Assembly (NCBI RefSeq): GCF_022213065.1
Contig: NZ_JAKLJA010000001.1
Coordinates: 124,001-188,000 of the forward strand
DNA length: 64,000 nucleotides
Source of the DNA: Paraburkholderia tagetis
GTDB taxonomy: Bacteria; Pseudomonadota; Gammaproteobacteria; Burkholderiales; Burkholderiaceae
Direction of reading: 5' to 3'
Shown: positions 8,778-16,738 of the stretch, piece by piece
Layout of the letters: the number at the start of each line of letters is the position of its first letter
Position numbering within the stretch: the stretch's first letter is position 1
Made by a program: the position numbers and the translations under genes
Notes under the pieces: model-generated
Database searches by the model: none
What the model was told of the DNA's origin: nothing
Seen by the model: only the letters and a program-made list of their open reading frames with translations

Positions 8778-9435
8778 GGCGCTCACGCGCTGCGCTCTGT
8801 GCATGTGCACTGCTGGTGGGCCTCGGCACCGCCGCGATTTCCACGCGGCGATTCTTCGCGCGGCCCGCCTCGTCGGCGTTCGAGCTTACCGGCTGCTCCG
8901 AGCCGAACGCCGCCGCGAACACCGACGCCGCCGGCACGCCCGCATCGATGAACGCACGCGTCACGGTGAGCGCGCGCTCGGCGGAGAGCTCCCAGTTGTC
9001 GGCGAAGCGGCGGTTGCCTGCGTGGACCTGCTGGTCGTCGGCGAAACCGCTCACCATCAGGATCTGGTCGCGGTCGCGCAGATACGCGGCGAGCGGCCCC
9101 GCAAGGCTCTTGAGCAACTCGCGCCCCTGCGGCTGGAGCTGGTCGGAGTTCAGCGCGAACAGCACGTTGCCGCTGATGCCGATGCGCCCGTTCACGAGCG
9201 TCACGCGCCCCGCCGCGAGCGGGCCGGCCAGCGCCTGTTCGAGCGTCTTGCGCCGCTGCGTTTCGATCTGGCGCTGCTTGACCTCGTTGGCGAGACGCGT
9301 GGACGCTTCGAGCTGCATGCCGATCACGCCGACCAGGATCAGCACGAACGCGCCCAGCAGCGCCGCCATCAGGTCGCCGAACGCGGCCCAGACCGGCGCG
9401 GTGGGCTCCACGCCGCCGTCGATTTCGTCGTTCAT
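8770..9435 (-). CDS. MotB/ZorB-like OmpA-domain membrane protein
   Basis: A 221-aa protein with one N-terminal transmembrane helix (about residues 19-40), a short linker and a C-terminal OmpA-like peptidoglycan-binding domain (FALNSDQLQPQG; SGFADD; LSAERALTVTRAFIDAG; the RAKNRRVEI end typical of OmpA/MotB). Asp21 in AFGDLMAALLGAF sits where MotB has its proton-carrying Asp (consensus like YADFMTAMMAFF). Such proteins pair with a MotA/TolQ/ZorA-type partner to form ion-driven stators anchored to the wall. The upstream gene encodes that partner and overlaps this one by 4 nt (ATGA). No flagellar genes are near, so a flagellar role is unlikely. Confidence 0.8.
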   Translation of the reverse strand: MNDEIDGGVEPTAPVWAAFGDLMAALLGAFVLILVGVIGMQLEASTRLANEVKQRQIETQRRKTLEQALAGPLAAGRVTLVNGRIGISGNVLFALNSDQLQPQGRELLKSLAGPLAAYLRDRDQILMVSGFADDQQVHAGNRRFADNWELSAERALTVTRAFIDAGVPAASVFAAAFGSEQPVSSNADEAGRAKNRRVEIAAVPRPTSSAHAQSAARERHE

Positions 9436-12293
9436 GCGGCTTCAGCCCCTGCCTGAACGCTGAAGCGCTGCAGGTTCTCGACGATCTGCTTCTGTGAAAG
9501 CAGGCTCAGGTCGATCACTTCCTTCGCCTGGGCGACGTAGTAGGCGAGCTGGTCGTCGCTGCGCGCGAGCGACTTGTCGAGTGCGGTTTCGATGCGCTGC
9601 AACTGCGTCATGAGCTTGTCGTTCGATGCGCCGAAGTGCTGGACGGCTGCGCCGAACGCATCGCCCAGGCTCGCCATCTCGACGGCGCTGCCCGTGACCT
9701 GGGCCGCCGCGCCTTCGAGCGTCTGCGCGCCGGTTTCCACCTGTTGGTCGAAGCGCGCGCCCACGCGCTCCATGAGGCCCGCCGAGGTCTGCACGAGCGC
9801 GTCGATGGCGGTGCGCTGCTCGGTGCTCGCGTGGTTCACGGCGTCGAGCAGCGTGGTGACGGTGGAGAGCAGACGGCCGCGCTCCTCGAGCATCGCGGTG
9901 TCCTGCACCATGCTCTCGGAGAGCTTGCGGCGCAGCTCGGCGACGACCTCGGCGGCCACGCGCGGCGCTTCCGATGCGGCATCGACGAGGCGCGCGAGCT
10001 CGGCAATGGTGCCGTTGGCGTGCGCCTCGGTTTGCGCGGAGATGTCGTTGGCGGTCTTCGCGAGGGCATCGCAGGTGGCTTGCTGATGCTCGGCCGCGTG
10101 CGTGCTGGCGGCTTGCCATGCCGCTGCGTTGGTTTGCGCGGCGCGCGCGATTTCGGCGATGGTGCCGCTGGCGTGCGCTTCGGTTTGCGTGGAGATGTCG
10201 CTTGCCGTTTTCGCGAGCGCATCGCAGATCGCCTGCTGGCGCTCCGCTGCCTGCGCGCTGGCGGCTTGCCATTCCGATGCATTGGCTTGCGCGGCGCGCG
10301 CGATTTCCGCGATCGTGCCGTTTGCATGCGCTTCGGTTTGCGTGGCGATATCGCTTGCCGTTTTTGCGAGCGCATCGCAGATCGTCTGCTGGCGCTCGGC
10401 AGCCTGCGCGCTTGCCGCCTGCCATGCCGCTGCATTGGCTTGCGCGGCGCGCGCGATTTCGGCGATGGTGCCGCGTGCATGCGCTTCGGTTTGCGCGGCG
10501 ATATCGTTTGCGGTTTTGCTGAGCGCGTCGCAGATCGCCTGCTGGCGCGCTGCGGCCTGCTCGCTTGCCGTCTGCCACGCCGCCGATGACGCTTCGGCCA
10601 CGCGCGTGATCTCGGCGATCGTGCTGTTCGTGTGCGTGCTGGCGTGCGCGGCGATATCGCTCGCGGTTTGAGTCAGCGTCTCGCACACGGCCTGCTGACG
10701 CTCGGCTGCCTGCGTGCTGGCCGTCTGCCATGCCGCCGTTGCCGCAACAGCAGCGCGCGAGATTTCCCCGAGCACGTCCTTCGCGTGCGTTTCGGTTTGT
10801 GCGGCGATGGTTTCGGCGGTTTGCGCGAGCGCCGCGCAGACGGTCTGCTGATGCTCCGCCGCCTGCACGCCGGTCGTGCGCCACTCGTCGCGCAACGTGG
10901 CGCCCATCGCACCGAGCGTTTCGCTCCATGTCGCGAGGCGCGCTTCGTCGCGCGCGACGAGCTGCGTTTGCAGATTCGCCTGCGCTTCGCTCACGGCGCG
11001 CAGGAGCGCGGCCGAGTGCTGCTCGAAGGTCGCGGCGGCCGAGGAGAGCGCCTGCTGGTTATCGCTCGCGAGCTTTTCGCCGGCGCGCTCCTGGCGCACG
11101 AGCGCCTCCTGCCATGCCTGCGAAACACCGGAAGCCGACGCCGCGAGACGCGCGTCGACGTCCTGCACCAGGTTGGCCGAGCGCTCCTCGAAAGTCGCCG
11201 TGAAGCGTTCGAGCGCGCCTTGCAGGTCGCGCGCGAGCACTTCGCCCGAGCGGCGCTGGTCCGCGAGCGCCTCGTTCCAGATGCCGGCCACTCGCGCGGT
11301 GTTGGCCTCGAAGCCCGAGGCGAGGCCATCGAGCTGCCGCTCCACGGCTTGCGTGAGCGTGCCGTGTAACGCGGCGCTTTCGCGCGCGAGGCCCGCCATG
11401 GTGGCTTCCACGACCGGCGCGAAAGCCGCGCCGGCGGCGCGGGCGCTTTCGGCGGCGCTTGCCTTGAGCGATTCGCCCACCGAGGAAGCCAGCCGCGCAT
11501 AGGCGGCCTCGGCGTTGCCGAGAAAGGCCTGCTGGCTCGCGAGCTGGCGTTCGCCGAGCGCGGCGCCCTGGCGCTCGATGGCCGTCATCATCGCTTCGAG
11601 GCGCTCGACCAGTTTGGGCATCGACTCGGCCTGACGCTGCATCAGCGCGAAGCTCGATTCGCGCTGATGCGCGTGGGAGAACGGGCGCAGCGTGGTGGCG
11701 ATCTGCGCGTCGAGGCGCTGGGCGGCCTCGATGCGCTCGCGGCGGCACAGCGCGGAAAGCAGGCCCAGCATCGCCGAACTCGCCACGCCCGCGATCGAGG
11801 TGCCGAACGCGAAGCCGAGCCCGCGAATCGGCCCGGAGAGCGCGGCGCGAATGCCGTCGAGATCGGTGGCGCCGTCGAGCGCCACGCCGGTGCCGCGCAG
11901 CGTCGTCACCATGCCGAGCAGCGTGCCCAGCATGCCGAGCAGCACGAGCATGCCAACCAGATAGGGCGTGAGCGACGGGCCGGGCAGCGCGACGCGCTCG
12001 CCTTCGACGCGCGCGCGCACGGCGCTGCGCAGGCTCGGATGCAACTGATCGAGCCAGCCGCCGAGCGAAGCGGCGGGCCTGGCCGCAGTGCTTCCGGCGC
12101 CCACGGCGCGCGCGAGCGTAGCGGTGGCCTGCGTGTAGCGATACAGCTCGAACGCGCCGGCCACATAGCAGGCGCCGATCAGCACGGTGACAGCGAGCGC
12201 GAGCGGATTCGAGCCGGCATAGCCGGCGGCGATCCAGCACACTGCTGCAAGGCCGGCGAGGAAAACAACGAGATCGATACGAAGTCTGGACAT
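9432..12293 (-). CDS. DUF802 protein: MotA/TolQ/ZorA-like channel with a very long helical tail
   Basis: A 953-aa protein. Four predicted membrane helices lie at about residues 7-25, 31-48, 110-131 and 155-182. The last two (VLLGMLGTLLGMVTTLRGT and AFGTSIAGVASSAMLGLL) resemble the TM3/TM4 core of MotA/ExbB/TolQ channels. The remaining 770 residues are Ala/Gln/Glu-rich, almost Pro- and Gly-free, and should form a long cytoplasmic coiled coil. They include six tandem units of 51 aa (DUF802 repeats). This topology matches ZorA of Zorya defence systems more than MotA or TolQ, which lack such a tail. The gene starts 20 nt after the DUF3348 gene and overlaps the OmpA gene. Function in this family is not established. 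Confidence 0.75.
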   Translation of the reverse strand: MSRLRIDLVVFLAGLAAVCWIAAGYAGSNPLALAVTVLIGACYVAGAFELYRYTQATATLARAVGAGSTAARPAASLGGWLDQLHPSLRSAVRARVEGERVALPGPSLTPYLVGMLVLLGMLGTLLGMVTTLRGTGVALDGATDLDGIRAALSGPIRGLGFAFGTSIAGVASSAMLGLLSALCRRERIEAAQRLDAQIATTLRPFSHAHQRESSFALMQRQAESMPKLVERLEAMMTAIERQGAALGERQLASQQAFLGNAEAAYARLASSVGESLKASAAESARAAGAAFAPVVEATMAGLARESAALHGTLTQAVERQLDGLASGFEANTARVAGIWNEALADQRRSGEVLARDLQGALERFTATFEERSANLVQDVDARLAASASGVSQAWQEALVRQERAGEKLASDNQQALSSAAATFEQHSAALLRAVSEAQANLQTQLVARDEARLATWSETLGAMGATLRDEWRTTGVQAAEHQQTVCAALAQTAETIAAQTETHAKDVLGEISRAAVAATAAWQTASTQAAERQQAVCETLTQTASDIAAHASTHTNSTIAEITRVAEASSAAWQTASEQAAARQQAICDALSKTANDIAAQTEAHARGTIAEIARAAQANAAAWQAASAQAAERQQTICDALAKTASDIATQTEAHANGTIAEIARAAQANASEWQAASAQAAERQQAICDALAKTASDISTQTEAHASGTIAEIARAAQTNAAAWQAASTHAAEHQQATCDALAKTANDISAQTEAHANGTIAELARLVDAASEAPRVAAEVVAELRRKLSESMVQDTAMLEERGRLLSTVTTLLDAVNHASTEQRTAIDALVQTSAGLMERVGARFDQQVETGAQTLEGAAAQVTGSAVEMASLGDAFGAAVQHFGASNDKLMTQLQRIETALDKSLARSDDQLAYYVAQAKEVIDLSLLSQKQIVENLQRFSVQAGAEAA
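9969..10886 (-). repeat. Six 153-bp (51-residue) tandem repeats in the DUF802 gene
   Basis: On the minus strand the unit reads AWQTASxQAAERQQAICDAL, then AKTASDIAxQTEAHAxGTIA and EIARAAQANA. Six consecutive copies of exactly 51 codons run from 10886 down to 9969; the central four are the most alike, at DNA level too, pointing to recent unit duplication. Each unit carries one Cys in the same place except where flanking copies diverge. The repeats lie in the predicted coiled-coil tail, so copy number would set the length of that tail. Confidence 0.85.
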
Positions 12294-12313
12294 AGCGTTT
12301 GGGTTAGCAGGCG

Positions 12314-13207
12314 CTAGCGGGCACGAAGAGCCGCGAGCAGCCCTTCGACCGGTTGAAACCGAACATCCAGTTCGGCGAGCAAAACACTCTGTACATCCTT
12401 GCGGAACGCGTCGAGCCAGGCGCCCGGCGCGGTTGCGCCGATGGGGCTAGCTTGAGCCGTTGCTGCGAGGGTCGCGGCTTCGTGAGCCATCGCTTCACGA
12501 GCCGCTGCTTCACGAGCCGCCGCTTCACGAGCCGCCGCTTCACGAGCCGCCGCTTCACGAGCCCCTTTGCGCAGCCGCTCGAAATGCGCGCCCAGCAGGC
12601 CTGGCACCGCACCGAGCAGGCTGCGCTCGCGCGCGGCGAGCGAGCGCTCCATGGTGGCGTCGAGCGTCGCGAGCTTCGCCATGGCAGGCGACACCGCCGC
12701 GAGCCGGCTGCGCAGACGCCCGCGCAAGTCGCCGATATCGGTCTCCATTTTCTGCTGGAGCGCGATATAGCACTGACGAAAGACCGCGTAATCGGCGTCC
12801 GTTTCGTCAGTTTCGGGCGGCGGCGGAACCGGCGCCTGCTGCGATGCGCGTGCGAGACCGTAGGAGCCTGAGCGGCGCGCTTTCGCGGGCGCGAGCACGC
12901 CATCGAGGGCAATCGCCTTCGAGAGCGCGGAGCGCAGGCTCAGGCACCGCTGTGCCTCGTCTTCGCCGCTCGCGAGCGCGCCGCCCACCACGGCGGGCGC
13001 CGGCGCGGCAAGCACCGTGGAGAGCGCGATCGCATCGGTCCAGCCGAGCCACTGGCTCAGACGGTCCGCGAGCGGCTGCGGCGAGGCCTGTACTTCGGTC
13101 TCGCCAAGGCGCGACAGCAAGCGAACGAGGGCCGGACCGCTCAGTGACGTACGCGGTGACGTGCGCAGTGACGTGCGCGACGACGTGCGTTGCGGGGGAT
13201 GGACCAT
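12314..13207 (-). CDS. DUF3348 family protein, first gene of the stator-like operon
   Basis: A 297-aa protein of unknown function recognised as the DUF3348 type: an N-terminal block (GPALVRLLSRLGETEV; LADRLSQWLGWTDAIALSTV), a central conserved helical segment (DADYAVFRQCYIALQQKMET), then a helical C-terminal part ending in VRFQPVEGLLAALRAR. There is no signal peptide or membrane helix. The first 20 residues are an RTSL-type repeat encoded by GTGACGTGCGC-like units and the true start may lie within them; no clear ribosome site precedes ATG 13207. It is the promoter-proximal gene of the DUF802/OmpA/DUF2894 operon and probably works with those products. Confidence 0.7.
   Translation of the reverse strand: MVHPPQRTSSRTSLRTSPRTSLSGPALVRLLSRLGETEVQASPQPLADRLSQWLGWTDAIALSTVLAAPAPAVVGGALASGEDEAQRCLSLRSALSKAIALDGVLAPAKARRSGSYGLARASQQAPVPPPPETDETDADYAVFRQCYIALQQKMETDIGDLRGRLRSRLAAVSPAMAKLATLDATMERSLAARERSLLGAVPGLLGAHFERLRKGAREAAAREAAAREAAAREAAAREAMAHEAATLAATAQASPIGATAPGAWLDAFRKDVQSVLLAELDVRFQPVEGLLAALRAR
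12491..12565 (-). repeat. Five 15-bp tandem repeats (REAAA) in the DUF3348 gene
   Basis: Five near-identical 15-bp units (CGCTTCACGAGCCGC on the plus strand) start at 12491, 12506, 12521, 12536 and 12551. On the minus strand they encode REAAA, a strongly helix-forming spacer. Being a multiple of three, unit gain or loss would lengthen or shorten the helix without breaking the frame. Confidence 0.9.
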
Positions 13208-13447
13208 ACCACAAGAGGCAAAAAAGGCAGCAGTTTACACGGCGGCGCGGGGTGAGGCGCGGTTTTGCGTCCTGGGCGGTGGTTTGTGCGGGGGGCGCGC
13301 CAGTGAGTGGGCGGTTGATTGGGGCAACGCTGACTTGCTCTGTGCGCCGCTACCGCCGCTGCTGCGCCACAGCCGGTGCATCGAGCGGCACGACCTTCAC
13401 GAGCGGCTTGCCAGCCTTCGCGATGATTCGAGCGGTTCGCACACCCC

Positions 13448-14299
13448 TCACCCCTTCGTCGCACCAAACGTGAGCCCGGCCACAAAATGCTTCTGCATCG
13501 CGAAGAACATCGCGACTGAAGGCAGCGCCGCGAGAATCGACCCCGCCGACACCAGATTCCACGCCGTCGTCCATTGTCCCTTGAGCGCCGCGACGCCCAC
13601 GGTGATGGGCGCGGCGTCGTCGCCTTGCGTGAGGCACAGGGCCCAGAAGTAGTCGTTCCAGACGAACGTGAACACGAGAATCGCGAGCGCCGCGAGCGCA
13701 GGGCGGATCAGCGGCAGGATGATGCGAAAGAACACCGTCCATTCGTTCGCGCCCTCGATGCGCGCCGCTTCCACCAGTTCATAAGGCAACTGCTTGATGA
13801 AGTTGCGCAGGAACAGTGCGCAAAAGCCGGTCTGAAACGAGAGATGAAAGAGGATCAGTCCGCCCACCGTGTTATAGAGCCCGAGCTTGAGCGTGAGGTC
13901 GCGCACCGGAATCATCAGCACCTGAATGGGCACGAAGTTGCCCGCCACGAAGGTGGCGAAGAGCGCAGAGTTGCCCGGAAAGCGATAGATCGCGAGCGCA
14001 AATCCCGCCATGGCGGCCAGCGCGATGGCGCACACTACCGCCGGCACGGTAATAAGCACGCTATTCCAGAAGTAATGCAGCATGGGCGACGTGGTGAGCG
14101 CTTCGCGGTAGTTGTCGATGAGCGCGAAGTGCCGGGGCCAGCCCCAGTAGTTGCCTTCGCTGAGTTCGTCGTTCGAGCGCACCGAAGTCATCAGCACCGC
14201 GATCATCGGCAGGAGCCAGATGACGAGTGCGACCGGCAGCGAGAGCTTGTAGAGGCGGCGCGGTGCGGGCTTCCATTTGTCGACCGGGGTTGGAAACAT
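13448..14299 (-). CDS. Sugar ABC transporter permease (MalG-like)
   Basis: A 283-aa inner-membrane permease with about six hydrophobic segments. The coupling loop towards the ATPase is visible as ELVEAARIEGANEWTVFFRI, then ILPLIRPALA (the EAA motif). It belongs to the MalG/UgpE half of carbohydrate uptake-1 transporters, and should form the channel with the product of the gene 35 bp upstream. ATG 14299 is preceded by GAGGATTCC. It is the last gene of an operon for an ATPase, GH42 enzyme, binding protein and two permeases. The transported sugar is inferred to be a beta-galactoside from the enzyme, not from this protein. Confidence 0.9.
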   Translation of the reverse strand: MFPTPVDKWKPAPRRLYKLSLPVALVIWLLPMIAVLMTSVRSNDELSEGNYWGWPRHFALIDNYREALTTSPMLHYFWNSVLITVPAVVCAIALAAMAGFALAIYRFPGNSALFATFVAGNFVPIQVLMIPVRDLTLKLGLYNTVGGLILFHLSFQTGFCALFLRNFIKQLPYELVEAARIEGANEWTVFFRIILPLIRPALAALAILVFTFVWNDYFWALCLTQGDDAAPITVGVAALKGQWTTAWNLVSAGSILAALPSVAMFFAMQKHFVAGLTFGATKG

Positions 14300-14334
14300 G
14301 ACGGAATCCTCAATGATTTTCCATGATCCTGCTT

Positions 14335-15354
14335 TCAATGCTCGCTGCTCAGCAAGCGCCGCAGGTGATAGACGATGTAGAGCAGCATGATCGCGAACAG
14401 CACGACCGCAATCGCGGCTGAATAGCCTAAACGGTAATATTTGATCGCCTGGTCGTACATGTAATAAGCGAGCACGGTCGAGCTTTCGAACGGGCCGCCG
14501 CCCGTCATGACCGATATCAGGTCGAAGCTGCGCAGCGCGCCAATCACCGTCACGACAACGGCCATGAAGGTCGTGGGCCGCAGTTGCGGCAGAATCACGT
14601 GCCACAGGAGTGTCCAGCCCCGCGCGCCTTCCATGCGTGCGGCTTCGATCTGTTCGCTGTTGAGCGTCGTGAGCCCGGTGAGATAAAGGATCATGCAATA
14701 GGCGGTTTGCGGCCACAGCGCCGCGAAAATAATGCCGGGCGTGGCGTAATGCGGGTCGCCGAGTACCGGAATGCCGTGGCCCATAATGAGCGCGAGCAGC
14801 CCGAAGGTCGGGTCGTAGAACCATGAGTAGATGAGCCCGACCACCACGCCCGAGAGCACGAACGGCGCGAAGAACAGCGACTTCACGAGGCGGATGCCGG
14901 CCACGGCCTGATTCAGATACAGCGCGATTGCGAGCCCCATGGGCGGTGCGAGCAGGAACAGCGCGAGCCAGATGACGTTGTTCTTGAGCGCCGTATAAAA
15001 AGTGGGCGCGTGAAAGAGCTCGATATAGTTGGCGAGGCCGACAAAGCTCGCGTCGCTCATGCCGTCCCAGTTATAGAACGAGAGGCGAATGGTCGAGAGT
15101 ATCGGCCAGACCACGTAGATCGCGACCATGATGCAGGCGGGCGCGAGAAAGAGACATGCCGCGCGGCGCTGGCGGCGCGCGGTGGGCGAGGCGTGTCGGC
15201 GTGGCCGCTTGCGCGGGTTCGCGGCGCGCGGTGCGCTGGAGCGGTCATTGCCGGTACCGGAGGCGTCCGGGGTCATGTCGACGCGATGCGCCACAGCCTT
15301 GGCCACGAGCGGCTCAGCCGATTGAACCGATGAGGGCGTCACAGAACGTACCAC
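14335..15354 (-). CDS. Sugar ABC transporter permease (MalF-like)
   Basis: A permease of the MalF/UgpA half, about 339 aa, with six main hydrophobic segments after a basic, low-complexity N-terminus (RKRPRRHASPTARRQRRA). The EAA loop reads EQIEAARMEGARGWTLLWHV, then ILPQLRPTTF. The start is uncertain: GTG 15354 has GGAGA at 15361-15365 at a good distance and is chosen; ATG 15276 (a 313-aa product) has no ribosome site but would also keep the whole membrane part. It probably pairs with the downstream permease in a binding-protein-dependent sugar importer. Confidence 0.85.
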   Translation of the reverse strand: MVRSVTPSSVQSAEPLVAKAVAHRVDMTPDASGTGNDRSSAPRAANPRKRPRRHASPTARRQRRAACLFLAPACIMVAIYVVWPILSTIRLSFYNWDGMSDASFVGLANYIELFHAPTFYTALKNNVIWLALFLLAPPMGLAIALYLNQAVAGIRLVKSLFFAPFVLSGVVVGLIYSWFYDPTFGLLALIMGHGIPVLGDPHYATPGIIFAALWPQTAYCMILYLTGLTTLNSEQIEAARMEGARGWTLLWHVILPQLRPTTFMAVVVTVIGALRSFDLISVMTGGGPFESSTVLAYYMYDQAIKYYRLGYSAAIAVVLFAIMLLYIVYHLRRLLSSEH

Positions 15355-15433
15355 GGCAAATCTCCGGATCGAACTGCATGGCGGCAGCGCGGCGCGAGTG
15401 CAGGGAACACGCGCCGCCGCCACCGTTGCGGAT

Positions 15434-16687
15434 TTACTTCTTGTAGATGCGCTTGCGCGTCTCTTCGAGCTGCGCGAGGATCGAGTCGATCTTCGTCGGG
15501 TCGGCCACGAACTGCTGCATGCCCTTCATGCCTTCGTCGGCTATTTCCTTGGTCATGTCGCGATCATAGAACTGCGCGATGCCGCCTTTCGTGTTGGCGA
15601 GAATCTGGAAGCCGATTTTCGAAATGGCGTCGTCGGGTTCCGGCGACTTGCTGTTCGCCGAGAGCGAGCCCAGCCCCTTGGCAAGCAGTGCGCCAATCTC
15701 GGGCGTTTGGGTGAACGCGAGGAACGCGCGAGCGTCAGTCTTGTTCTTCGCTTTCGCCGGAATATGCAGCGACTCGACGGGGCCGTCTTCGGCGGTCGGC
15801 ACGCCCGGGTCGATGATCGGGAACTGGAAGAAACCCATCTGCTGCTTCACCGTTGGGTTGAAGCCGCCCGTGATGAAGGTGCCCATCAGCATCATCGCGG
15901 CCTTGCCCTGGAACAGGAACGGCTGCGCCGCATCGAGATCGTAGGATAACGAATTATCGATGAAGTATCCCGCATCGAGCAGTTGCTTCCACGTGGTATA
16001 GACCTTCTTCACGCGCGGGTCGGTATAGGGCACGTCGCCGGCCATCAGTTGCTGGTGGAACTTGTTGCCGTTCAGGCGCAGGTCGAGATAGTCGAACCAG
16101 CCTGCAAGCGTCCACGCGTCGCGGCCGCCCACGGCGATCGGCGTGATGCCGGCGGCCTTGAGCTTCTTGCAGTCGTCGAGAAAATCGTTCCACGTCTTCG
16201 GCTCGTTCGCAATGCCGGTTTTCTGGAACAGGTCCTTGCGATAGAACATGCCCCACGCGTAGTAGACGGTTGGCGCCGCGTATTGCTTGCCCTTGTATGA
16301 CGAAGCCTCTTTCGTGGAGGCATACATGCTGTCCCAGTTGTTCTTCTGCCAGTCGGGACTGAGGTCCGTGAACAGGCCGCGCTGTGCGTAGTAGGCCATG
16401 CGCTCGCCGTCGTGCCAGTTCACGATGTCGGGCGGCGCGGTCGTGAGCCAGTTCGGCAACTGCACTTTGTAGGCTTCCTCATCGACGAACGAAACCTTCA
16501 CGTCCGTGCCCGGATGCGCTTTCTTGAACTCGTCGATCACCTGCGTCCAGACCGCGCGCTGGCTCGCGCCCTTGAACGCGATATTCACTTCTAGCGTGCC
16601 GGCCTGCGCCGGCGAGGCGAGCGCGCCCATGAGCGTGGCGGCCGCGAGCGCGACGGCAGCGAGCAGGGTGCGGGGTTTCGTGGTCAT
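15434..16687 (-). CDS. Periplasmic sugar-binding protein of the ABC transporter
   Basis: A 417-aa extracellular solute-binding protein of family 1 (MalE/UgpB type). A Sec signal peptide (AALALAAATLMGALASPAQA-like, cleaved near residue 29) precedes the two-lobed domain: VNIAFKGASQRAVW, then FVDEEAYKVQLPNWLTTAPP, a mid-domain ligand-binding TVYYAWGMFYRKDLF and the family signature GKAAMMLMGTFITGGF. AAGGAGAC lies at the right distance before ATG 16687. It should capture the oligosaccharide or galactoside in the periplasm and deliver it to the two permeases encoded downstream. Specificity cannot be read directly. Confidence 0.9.
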   Translation of the reverse strand: MTTKPRTLLAAVALAAATLMGALASPAQAGTLEVNIAFKGASQRAVWTQVIDEFKKAHPGTDVKVSFVDEEAYKVQLPNWLTTAPPDIVNWHDGERMAYYAQRGLFTDLSPDWQKNNWDSMYASTKEASSYKGKQYAAPTVYYAWGMFYRKDLFQKTGIANEPKTWNDFLDDCKKLKAAGITPIAVGGRDAWTLAGWFDYLDLRLNGNKFHQQLMAGDVPYTDPRVKKVYTTWKQLLDAGYFIDNSLSYDLDAAQPFLFQGKAAMMLMGTFITGGFNPTVKQQMGFFQFPIIDPGVPTAEDGPVESLHIPAKAKNKTDARAFLAFTQTPEIGALLAKGLGSLSANSKSPEPDDAISKIGFQILANTKGGIAQFYDRDMTKEIADEGMKGMQQFVADPTKIDSILAQLEETRKRIYKK

Positions 16688-16738
16688 TGCCTGTCTCCTT
16701 GGTTTTACGTCGTTGTCAGTGCTGCGTCGGTGCCGGGG

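Noticed and set aside
8770..12293. Reading the DUF802/OmpA pair as flagellar MotA/MotB or as TolQ/TolR
   Set aside because: The channel protein is 953 aa with a 770-residue tail, the partner has an OmpA domain (TolR has none), and no flagellar or tol/pal genes are near.
8070..13207. Calling the operon a true Zorya system
   Set aside because: The core pair is similar in plan, but ZorC/ZorD helicase, ZorE nuclease or ZorF/G genes are missing. It is reported as Zorya-like only.
12314..13207. Treating the REAAA repeat as a transcriptional or recombination site
   Set aside because: It is in frame within a coding gene, helix-forming and without dyad symmetry.
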